From: JBCCAG01 sp050330955
GTDB lineage: Bacteria; Cyanobacteriota; Cyanobacteriia; CAKZMO01
Direction: 5' to 3'
Length of the DNA: 37,773 bases
NCBI GenBank assembly: GCA_050330955.1
Contig: JBHJHJ010000038.1
Location: forward strand, 1 to 37,773
Below are positions 14,291 to 21,110 of the stretch, piece after piece (within the stretch, counting starts at the first letter, position 1; every line of letters starts with the position of its first letter). Made by a program: the position numbers and the translations under genes. The notes below the pieces were generated by a model. That model was not told the origin of the DNA, made no database searches, and was given only the letters and a program-made list of their open reading frames with translations.

Positions 14291-15106
14291 CTAGCGTCCC
14301 ATTACCCCTTCAATCACGGCATAAACCGCATTGCGGCTGAGTTTCTCTTTGCCGTGGGCCAACACGTCTAGGGTGGCGTGGGCCAGCGCCAAGGGAATTT
14401 GGCAGAAGTTGCGGGCAGGGCCTTTGGGCAAGGCTTGGGTGTAGGCGTCTGCCAGGGTCAGGTTGTGGCGGGCGTAGGCGTGCATGTCATCAGAAGTCCA
14501 GCCCTCAGGGTAAAAGCTGACGCCCCGGTCTGCGTCTTCAGAATTATTGCGGACGATATTGACCGCTTGCAGTCCGCGTCCAAAGCCAACCGCCTGGGTT
14601 CGGTCAGTTTGGGTGCCGTCATACCAAGCCCACAGGTCAGATAGCATCAGGCCGACGGCGCCAGCAACGCTGAAGGTGTAGCGATCAAGATCGGTTTTGG
14701 TTTGAATGGTCCAGTTGCACTCAGCCCAATAGGCCATGCGATCGGCCATCGCGGCGGTGGCATCCCAGATGCGCGGTGCAATGTCTGATGGGGCCATCAG
14801 AGCCCATTCCCCAGCGCGGAGGCTCACTTCGGGCAATAGGGCCTCATCGGTGTGCAGATCCAACACGAAGTCTCGCTCCGCTGAGCTTTCGGTTGACCCC
14901 TGAAAATTAAGGCTCAGCGATCGCAATAGCCGAGCCTTAGTGCTGTTTGTTAGGTGGGGATGGTCTTCAATCTCATCGATGGCCCGCATAAGCAGATAAG
15001 CTGATGCGACGGCCTCAAGCAGCCGGTCTGGTAGACGGCTTATGGGAATATAAAACGTTCGACTTGTCTCTTTAAGCACATCTAGCGCATGCTTTTGGGA
15101 ATTCAT
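14291..15106 (-). CDS. squalene/phytoene synthase-family protein
   Basis: The 271-residue protein matches the head-to-head prenyl synthase family that condenses two prenyl diphosphates. It has SRTFYIPISRLP (residues 15-26), the first Asp-rich motif DEIED (44-48), and the second motif region NIVRNNSEDADRGVSFYP (about 183-200). In the second motif the first Asp of DxxED is Asn187 (RNNSED instead of RDxxED). This may mark a subfamily with altered metal binding or product. A substrate and product cannot be named. It heads an operon with the coupled ABC exporter and DUF302 gene. The leader region 15107-15327 shows no confident promoter. Confidence 0.88.
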   Translation of the reverse strand: MNSQKHALDVLKETSRTFYIPISRLPDRLLEAVASAYLLMRAIDEIEDHPHLTNSTKARLLRSLSLNFQGSTESSAERDFVLDLHTDEALLPEVSLRAGEWALMAPSDIAPRIWDATAAMADRMAYWAECNWTIQTKTDLDRYTFSVAGAVGLMLSDLWAWYDGTQTDRTQAVGFGRGLQAVNIVRNNSEDADRGVSFYPEGWTSDDMHAYARHNLTLADAYTQALPKGPARNFCQIPLALAHATLDVLAHGKEKLSRNAVYAVIEGVMGR

Positions 15107-15327
15107 CCGTCAACTCCTTACACCAACTTGTGCCATAGCATATAACGCCTGCCGCCAGAAGACTAGTGCTTTCATCACAGCGGTCATCTTGGCTTGAAGC
15201 CATTTTGGCTTTGGATATCCTCGTATTGGTTAAACCCGGGTCAAGCGTCAGGAATACGGCATGCCATGTCCATATAAAATTCATGGCCTCAATCAGCTGC
15301 ACCGTTAGAAGTTAAAACACTGAGGCC

Positions 15328-16323
15328 TTATTCGTTGGTCTCTACCTGGGTTGATTGCGTCACGTCGAAAACGACCTTAAAAGGCTTTCTCATTTCGCGT
15401 TGAACGGCCTGCTGAACCAGTGCTACCTGATCTGCCGTGATCGGTTCAGTAGCCCGCACCACCAGCTTTACCTCCGGGGGCTCCCACAGAATGATTGTGT
15501 CCATAACCTCGACATCTTCTCGTCCTAGCAGTGCATCTTGGGCCAAAAGCTGCCGCACCGCAAAGTTGAGTCTGGCTTGACGGATCAATTCCCAAGAGCT
15601 GAATCCTAGGGGAATGACTAAAGCGCCAATCAAAATCGCGCTGATGCTCCAGCTTAGGGTGCGGCTGATTTGATTTCTATTGCGGGTGTAGCCCGCCAAA
15701 ACGTACACCAGCATACAGGCGAGGTTGATACCCAGCAGGTTGGTCACGTAGAGCAAAAAGGCGCCCCAACTCCCCAGCCACAGTCCTTGGGACAGCGTTA
15801 AGCCTGTCACACAGAGCGGTGGCATTAGCGCCACTGCGATCGCCGTCCCTGGTAGCGCATCCCCCAGCTCGGGCCGGACCTTGGCGTAGCCGCTGATACC
15901 ACCAGCAGCCAGCGCCACTAGCAGGTCGATTAGAGTGGGCTCCGTGCGAGAGAGCACTTCGCTGCCAAACTCTGGGATGCCGATGATGGTCCCCGTAAGC
16001 CAGGAAAAGGCGACCCCCAGCAGGGTTCCAATGGCGATTGCCTTACCGCCGCTGCCCAGCATTTCGATGTCGCCCTCCACCGCCGCAAAGGCAAAGCCTC
16101 GCAGCGGCTGCATCAGCGGGGCAATGATCATGGCGCCAATGATGACGGCGGTGCTGTTGATAATTAGGCCAAAGGTGGCAATGATGCAGGAGCCCACCAG
16201 CAGCGCGAGGTAATTGAGGGAAACCTGAGACTCTTCAAATAAGGACGCCCGCAGCTTGAGAATGGGGACGAGGGCGATCCAGGATTGGACGCGATCGCGA
16301 ATTTGCTCGGTAATGCGTGTCAT
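15328..16323 (-). CDS. DUF389 membrane protein (TIGR00341-like)
   Basis: The 331-residue protein has a short cytoplasmic N-terminus and then the DUF389 membrane core. The core includes SCIIATFGLIINSTAVIIGAMIIAPLMQPLRGFAFA, LLVALAAGGISGYAKVRP, ALPGTAIAVALMPPLCVTGL and NLLGINLACMLVYVLAGYTRNR, with about seven membrane helices. A soluble C-terminal domain of about 90 residues follows. DUF389 proteins are widespread inner-membrane proteins of unknown function, resembling small transporters. It is a single gene, 221 nt upstream of the squalene synthase-like operon, so probably separately transcribed. A hairpin at 16414-16439 lies in its upstream spacer. Confidence 0.88.
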   Translation of the reverse strand: MTRITEQIRDRVQSWIALVPILKLRASLFEESQVSLNYLALLVGSCIIATFGLIINSTAVIIGAMIIAPLMQPLRGFAFAAVEGDIEMLGSGGKAIAIGTLLGVAFSWLTGTIIGIPEFGSEVLSRTEPTLIDLLVALAAGGISGYAKVRPELGDALPGTAIAVALMPPLCVTGLTLSQGLWLGSWGAFLLYVTNLLGINLACMLVYVLAGYTRNRNQISRTLSWSISAILIGALVIPLGFSSWELIRQARLNFAVRQLLAQDALLGREDVEVMDTIILWEPPEVKLVVRATEPITADQVALVQQAVQREMRKPFKVVFDVTQSTQVETNE

Positions 16324-16413
16324 AGGGCCGGTGATGCAACAGTTCTCACCGATATTGTGAACTGAATAGAGCCTCGGCGATTGGTCTTGAAGGAATTAAG
16401 GGGCAAACCTCAG

Positions 16414-16439
16414 GGTTAGAAAGTGAAGTTTTTCTAACC
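16414..16439. promoter_or_regulatory. perfect 9-bp inverted repeat in the divergent spacer
   Basis: GGTTAGAAA (16414-16422) and TTTCTAACC (16431-16439) form a perfect inverted repeat around 8 nt. It lies between the divergent DUF389 gene (start 16323) and the small gene at 16571, with no T-tract in a terminator position. It could be an operator for a dimeric repressor or an RNA hairpin in a leader. The rest of this 247-nt spacer shows no clear feature. Confidence 0.45.
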
Positions 16440-16570
16440 TAGACGAGGTTTATGTAAGGGCTGTTTAAATCCAAACCAATCTTTCAGTAGTACTTATATT
16501 AGCGGGTGAATGGGATGCATATTGAGCCCTTCACGCCCTCGGTCTCAGCAAAATCAGCTCCAGCAAAACC

Positions 16571-16837
16571 ATGATGTACAGTCACCTTCGCAATAGCGCT
16601 ACTGATGCTACAGCACATGCAGAGGACCTATCCTCTCGCCAACGCATACCCAGTGAGATTGAGCGGGCCGCATTCATTCTCAGGCTGAGCCGCTTAAAGC
16701 TGAGCAGCAATGGGACATGGCAGGCCCAGGATCGCTACGGAAATCAGCTTACAGTGACGCCCCGGCTCGTTCGCGCTACCCTATATGGCGTTGTTGAGAA
16801 TCTAGGGCTGGCTACGTCGCTTGGAGCGGTGCTATAG
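16571..16837 (+). CDS. small hypothetical protein
   Basis: This encodes 88 residues starting MMYSHLRNSATDATAHAED. The second half, AAFILRLSRLKLSSNGTWQAQDRYGNQLTVTPRLVRATLYGVVENLG, looks like a compact alpha/beta protein with a beta-hairpin (WQAQDRYGNQLTV). No membrane segment, signal or known motif is seen. The gene is isolated between the divergent DUF389 gene and the convergent ctaE gene. It is followed 8 nt after its stop by a hairpin with flanking A and T runs, which supports a real transcription unit. I do not recognise a family. Confidence 0.6.
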   Translation: MMYSHLRNSATDATAHAEDLSSRQRIPSEIERAAFILRLSRLKLSSNGTWQAQDRYGNQLTVTPRLVRATLYGVVENLGLATSLGAVL

Positions 16838-16845
16838 TCACAGCC

Positions 16846-16878
16846 AAAAGGCGATCGCGGGAGACACAATCGCCTTTT
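16846..16878. terminator. bidirectional hairpin terminator
   Basis: AAAAGGCGAT (16846-16855) pairs perfectly with ATCGCCTTTT (16869-16878) around a 13-nt loop. The A-run and T-run make it usable on both strands. It lies between the convergent ends of the small gene (16837) and ctaE (16915). Confidence 0.7.
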
Positions 16879-16914
16879 GAATAACCTGAACCGAGTTGAG
16901 TTTTAGGATTAGCG

Positions 16915-17538
16915 CTAAAACAGCGTCAAAATATAGATCAGCGCAAACAGCACAATCCAGATGATGTCTACAAAGTGCCAGTAGATTTCCGCCATCTCAA
17001 TGCCCGTATGGGATGAGTCCGAATAGTGGCCCTCCCGCCGCGATCGCCACATTACGCCGAGAATGAGCAGCACGCCCACCAGCACGTGCAGGCCGTGGAA
17101 GCCCGTCATGATGTAGAAGCAGTTGGCGAAAATATTGGTCTTGAGGCCATAGCCTAGAGTCGCGTACTCGTAGACCTGGCCCGCCAAAAATATTGCGCCC
17201 ATCGCTGCGGTGATGCCGTACCAAAGGCGCATTCCGTTGACGTCGTTATCTTTGATAGCGGTGTCGCCTTTGTGAATTACGAAGCTGCTAGACACCAGAA
17301 TGATAGTGTTGACTGTCGGCAGCAGCAGCTCTACCTCTGTCCCCTCGGGTGGCCACTGGGCTAAGCTACCCCGAAAGACAAGGTAGACCGCGAAAAGGCC
17401 GCAGAACATCAGCGATTCTGAAGCCAAAAAAGTGATTAGGCCAAAGACGCGGAAGTCGGGATGGGCGTGGTCGTCGTGGCCATGGGCTTCGGCAGCGCCG
17501 TGGCTAGATGCTGCAATTTCAGGTGTGGTATCAACCAT
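16915..17538 (-). CDS. ctaE: cytochrome c oxidase subunit III
   Basis: The 207-residue membrane protein has five hydrophobic helices: FGLITFLASESLMFCGLFAVYLVFRG, LLLPTVNTIILVSSSFVIHKG, LWYGITAAMGAIFLAGQVYEY, FYIMTGFHGLHVLVGVLLILGVMW and the terminal YWHFVDIIWIVLFALIYILTLF. The signatures FHGLHVxxG and YWHFVDxxW define heme-copper oxidase subunit III; the five-helix length fits cyanobacterial forms. The N-terminus is His-rich and soluble. The subunit completes the aa3-type terminal oxidase with ctaC and ctaD upstream. It is separated from ctaD by a 156-nt spacer filled largely by a GC-rich repeat. Confidence 0.96.
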   Translation of the reverse strand: MVDTTPEIAASSHGAAEAHGHDDHAHPDFRVFGLITFLASESLMFCGLFAVYLVFRGSLAQWPPEGTEVELLLPTVNTIILVSSSFVIHKGDTAIKDNDVNGMRLWYGITAAMGAIFLAGQVYEYATLGYGLKTNIFANCFYIMTGFHGLHVLVGVLLILGVMWRSRREGHYSDSSHTGIEMAEIYWHFVDIIWIVLFALIYILTLF

Positions 17539-17600
17539 AAGTAGTTCGCCTCAACGTGTGAATCTGCGGTAGGGACATGGCATGCCATGCCCCAATAAAC

Positions 17601-17697
17601 GGCCTCCCTTGGGGGAGACTGGAGGGGGTCAGGCCTCCCTTAAGAGAAGTTGGAGGGAGGGGGTTATGCCTCCCTTGGGGGAGGTTGGAGGGGGTCA
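17601..17697. repeat. three-copy GC-rich repeat overlapping the ctaD stop
   Basis: Three diverged copies of a roughly 31-bp unit lie at 17601-17631, 17632-17665 and 17667-17697. Each starts GCCTCCCTT and ends GGAGGGGG. Copies 1 and 3 differ at only three positions over 31 bases. On the ctaD strand the copy next to the gene begins TGACCCCC, and that TGA (17695-17697) is the ctaD stop codon. The layout mirrors the repeat at 4230-4318. The units can form CCTCC/GGAGG hairpins in the ctaD-ctaE intergenic mRNA. Confidence 0.78.
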
Positions 17698-19356
17698 GGC
17701 CGATGGCTCTGGCTCCGGCTCCTCGATCTGAACCCCGTGGCCATATTCATAGGGGCCATGGCGAAGCACTGGCAGAACCTCCCAGTTCTCAATAATCGGT
17801 GGTGACTCTGTGGTCCACTCGAAGGTCAACGCCCGCCAGGGGTTGCCTACGGCCTTCTCGCCGCGGACCCAGCTCCAGACCACGTTCACCAAGAACGGCA
17901 GAACAGAGATACCCAGGACAAACGCCCCGAAGGTGCAGAGCTGGTTGATAGTTTGAAACTTAGGATCGTACATGGCCACGCGGCGAGGCATGCCTTGTAG
18001 CCCCAGGCTGTGCATGGGCAAAAAGGTGAGGTTGGTGCCGATGAAGGTGAGGGCGAAGTGCACCTTACCTAAGCCTTCATTGAGCATGTGCCCCGTCATT
18101 TTAGGGAACCAGTGGTAGATGCCCGCGTAGAGGCCGAACACCGAGCCGCCAAACAGCACGTAGTGGAAGTGGGCCACCACGTAGTAGGTGTCGTGGGCGT
18201 GCACGTCTACCGGGGCTGCTCCCAGGGTGACGCCGCTGAGGCCGCCAATGACAAACATCAGCAATAGGCCAATGGCAAACAGCATGGCGCTGTTGAGGCG
18301 AATCTTGCCGCCCCACAGGGTGGCCATCCAGCTAAAGATCTTGACGCCCGTGGGCACGGAAATCACCAGGGTAGAGATGGTGAAGAACAGGCGCATCCAG
18401 GGCGGAGTGCCGCTGGTGAACATGTGGTGCACCCAGACAAACAGGCCGATGAAGCAGATGGCCAAGCTGGAGTAGGCGATCGCCTTGTAGCCAAAGATGG
18501 GACGGCGGGCGTGCACCGGGATTACCTCCGACATGATGCCGAAAATGGGCAGAATCATTAGGTACACCGCCGGATGAGAGTAGAACCAGAACAGGTGCTG
18601 ATACATCACCACGTCCCCGCCCGCCTCAGGGCGGAAGAAGGAGGTGCCGAAGTTGATGTCAAACAGCAGCAGAATCAGACCCGCCGCCAGCACCGGCGTA
18701 GAGCACAGCGCCAGAATAGATGTGGCTAGGATAGACCAGCAGAATAGGGGCATGTCGTTCCAGCCCATGCTGGGAACCCGCATCTTCACGAGGGTGACGA
18801 TGAAATTCACCGCCCCCAAAATCGAAGAGGTTCCGGCAATTACGATGGCCAAAATCCACATGCTCTGGGCCGTGTTGGCCGTAATCAGACTCAGCGGTGG
18901 GTAGCTGGTCCAGCCGCTCTGGGCGCCGCCAAAGAAGAAGCTGCCCAACAGCAGTCCGCCGGAGGGCGGCAGCATCCAAAAGGCGATCGCGTTGAGGTTA
19001 GGAAACGCCATGTCCCGCGCCCCTATCATTAGCGGAATCAGGTAGTTACCGAAACCACCAATGGCCGCCGGCACGATCCACATGAAGATCATGATGGTGC
19101 CGTGGTTGGTTAAAAAGGCGTTGTAGAGGCTGGGGTCTAAGAGGTCCGCGTCAGGAGTAGCTAGCTCCGCGCGCATGGCGAGGGCCATCAGCCCCCCAAT
19201 GAGGTAGAAGGTAAAGGCGAGGACAAGATACTGAATACCGATGACCTTGTGGTCGATGTTATAGGTGAAGTATTCGTACCATCGCCAGGCCTTGCGCTCT
19301 TCATGTTCAGGCCGCTCTGAGCCCGATTGACCAATAGGAATTTGTGCTTGAGCCAT
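17695..19356 (-). CDS. ctaD: cytochrome c oxidase subunit I
   Basis: The 553-residue protein has twelve predicted membrane helices and all core ligands. These include the heme His in FLTNHGTIMIFMWIVPAAIGGFGNY, the CuB His and cross-linked Tyr in FWFYSHPAVYLMILPIFG, the paired CuB histidines in WVHHMFTSG, and the heme ligands in DVHAHDTYYVVAHFHYVLFGG. The GGFGNY and HPAVY sequences fit the A-type (aa3) class with D and K proton channels. It reduces oxygen to water while pumping protons, in the thylakoid or cytoplasmic membrane. It lies between ctaC and ctaE; its stop codon coincides with the edge of a small repeat array. Confidence 0.97.
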   Translation of the reverse strand: MAQAQIPIGQSGSERPEHEERKAWRWYEYFTYNIDHKVIGIQYLVLAFTFYLIGGLMALAMRAELATPDADLLDPSLYNAFLTNHGTIMIFMWIVPAAIGGFGNYLIPLMIGARDMAFPNLNAIAFWMLPPSGGLLLGSFFFGGAQSGWTSYPPLSLITANTAQSMWILAIVIAGTSSILGAVNFIVTLVKMRVPSMGWNDMPLFCWSILATSILALCSTPVLAAGLILLLFDINFGTSFFRPEAGGDVVMYQHLFWFYSHPAVYLMILPIFGIMSEVIPVHARRPIFGYKAIAYSSLAICFIGLFVWVHHMFTSGTPPWMRLFFTISTLVISVPTGVKIFSWMATLWGGKIRLNSAMLFAIGLLLMFVIGGLSGVTLGAAPVDVHAHDTYYVVAHFHYVLFGGSVFGLYAGIYHWFPKMTGHMLNEGLGKVHFALTFIGTNLTFLPMHSLGLQGMPRRVAMYDPKFQTINQLCTFGAFVLGISVLPFLVNVVWSWVRGEKAVGNPWRALTFEWTTESPPIIENWEVLPVLRHGPYEYGHGVQIEEPEPEPSA

Positions 19357-19521
19357 AGTGACTGGTGATGTTGCTTAAGTTTCAAAGCGTAGAGTGCAAT
19401 GGGTGGGATGCTGGACTGGCCGCCTGTCGCCGCGCAGACATAGCCGCAACGACGTAGAAAGCGCAATAGCAGCACGCGGGCGGGCGTCGGTGAGCGATCT
19501 TTGACGCGAGTGCCGGAGCGA

Positions 19522-20490
19522 TTACTTGAAATTAGAAGCCGTCTGGGCGATCGCAACGGTTTCCTCGGGAGCCGCATGGGCCACGCGATTTTCGCTAAGC
19601 CACTGGGCGTACTCGTCGGGCGTCTGCACAATCACCTGACTGCGCATACCGCCGTGGTAGGCGCCGCAGAGTTCAGCGCAAACAACAGGGTAAGTTCCGG
19701 GGACGCTAGCCACAAACCGCAATTGGGTTTCCTTACCCGGTAAGGCATCTTGCTTGAGGCGAAACTGAGGGACCCAGAAGGAGTGAATCACGTCTTGGGC
19801 TGAAAGATTGAGCTGCACGTCGCGATCGGCAGGAATGTGGAGCTCACCACTGATGATGCCGTCGTCTGGGTAGTTGAACAGCCAAGCGTACTGCATGCCT
19901 GTGACGTTAACGACCACGTCGGGGACGCCGGCTTTAGGCCCTGCGCCATAGCCGTACTTTGTCCGGTTCTGGGCAAATTCATCGGGCTGGTTCTCGGGTG
20001 GATTAGCCTCGGCCAGCAAGGGAGCCACGGCGCCCGCAACCGGGCTATCGACGTTAGCCTGCGCCAGAAGCGTGGCGTCCGCATCGTCAATCATGACGAG
20101 GTCGGCCATGTGGTCGTGCTGCTGACTGGGGGACAGACCACCAATCTGCTGAAAGACATCGACGCTGTAAATGCCGATGCCAATCACAACGATGGCTGGA
20201 ATTGCAGTCCAGAAAGCTTCCAGCGGCAGGTTCCCTTCGATGGGATTACCATCGTCGTTGTCGCCAGGGCGCTGACGATAGCGAATGGCGAAGTAGATAA
20301 TTGTGCCTTCGACGACGATAAAAAACGCTGTCGCGATCACGATCATGACATCGAACAAGCCGTCTACCAACTCAGCCTGCATCGACGCCTGAGCGGGCAT
20401 CAGCCCATGGTGTTGACCCATCCATAAGCTGCCTAGCGTAATGACAATGCCAGCGATGAGGGTCAATAGAGGAGTTGGAATCTGTTTCAT
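19522..20490 (-). CDS. ctaC: cytochrome c oxidase subunit II
   Basis: The 322-residue protein has two N-terminal membrane helices (about 8-25 and 45-70, with a third hydrophobic stretch WTAIPAIVVIGIGIYSVDVF). A periplasmic/lumenal cupredoxin domain follows. The binuclear CuA site is clear in VVCAELCGAYHGGM, with the upstream His in VIHSFWVPQF. A loop rich in Ala, Asn and Pro (about residues 130-175) separates helices and cupredoxin. It accepts electrons from cytochrome c6 or plastocyanin. It is the first gene of ctaCDE. The 165-nt spacer to ctaD (19357-19521) holds nothing I can name. Confidence 0.96.
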   Translation of the reverse strand: MKQIPTPLLTLIAGIVITLGSLWMGQHHGLMPAQASMQAELVDGLFDVMIVIATAFFIVVEGTIIYFAIRYRQRPGDNDDGNPIEGNLPLEAFWTAIPAIVVIGIGIYSVDVFQQIGGLSPSQQHDHMADLVMIDDADATLLAQANVDSPVAGAVAPLLAEANPPENQPDEFAQNRTKYGYGAGPKAGVPDVVVNVTGMQYAWLFNYPDDGIISGELHIPADRDVQLNLSAQDVIHSFWVPQFRLKQDALPGKETQLRFVASVPGTYPVVCAELCGAYHGGMRSQVIVQTPDEYAQWLSENRVAHAAPEETVAIAQTASNFK

Positions 20491-20658
20491 ACGGAATGGG
20501 CGTATGGTTACTCCTCAAATTCTAGAAGCGGACGTCGAGGAGACTGGGTATTCTTCCCATTTGCTTTAGTAAGTGTGGTAATGTGCAACACTCTGTTACA
20601 TACGGCCACCACGAGTTAGCCTGCAAGGGGATAACTTTGACGCAATACAGGGTGAGGC

Positions 20659-21093
20659 ATGCAGGGATTCCCAAAAATTAGGGTGGTCGCCGTGGGCAAG
20701 GTCAAAAAGCCCTGGATTCAGGCCGGGATTGAAACCTACTTCAAGCGTCTTCCAGAGCTGAGCCTGAGCGAAGTTAAAGATATAGGCCCAGACGGGGAGG
20801 CGCGCAAGATTCTATCCATGGCACGACCGGGCGATCGCCTCATTGCCCTATCCGAAGACGGCGATCGCCTCACATCCACCCAGTTCGCCCAGCTGTTCAC
20901 TGCGGTTGAGTCCAATGCCCTTGTGTTTTGCATTGGTGGGCCTGTAGGAATTAGCCCGATTCTGCGAACGAAGGCTGAGCGCATCCTTAGCCTGTCGCCC
21001 ATGACCTTTCCCCACGAGGTTGCGCGCCTGCTGCTGGTAGAGCAGATTTACCGGGCAAAGACAATTCTTCAGGGCGGTACGTACCATAAATAG
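20659..21093 (+). CDS. rlmH: 23S rRNA pseudouridine-1915 N3-methyltransferase
   Basis: The 144-residue SPOUT-class methyltransferase has the family start IRVVAVGKVKKPWIQAGIETYFKRLP. The SAM-binding knot follows, with LIALSEDGDRLTSTQFAQLF, VFCIGGPVGISP and the terminal LSPMTFPHEVARLLLVEQIYRAKTILQGGTYHK. The length is slightly under the usual 155-160. It methylates pseudouridine 1915 in helix 69 of mature 70S ribosomes. It is divergent from ctaC and converges on the PP2C gene with a 17-nt gap. GGTGAGG lies immediately upstream of the ATG. Confidence 0.97.
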   Translation: MQGFPKIRVVAVGKVKKPWIQAGIETYFKRLPELSLSEVKDIGPDGEARKILSMARPGDRLIALSEDGDRLTSTQFAQLFTAVESNALVFCIGGPVGISPILRTKAERILSLSPMTFPHEVARLLLVEQIYRAKTILQGGTYHK

Positions 21094-21110
21094 GTCTACA
21101 AGCTGTTGCC

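Noticed and set aside
15072..15302. 76-residue minus-strand frame overlapping the squalene synthase-like start
   Set aside because: It overlaps the better supported gene in another frame and lacks a ribosome-binding sequence and recognisable features.
19188..19631. 147-residue minus-strand frame across the ctaC-ctaD junction
   Set aside because: It covers the 3' end of ctaC and 5' end of ctaD in another frame, with Arg/Ser-rich composition typical of shadow frames.
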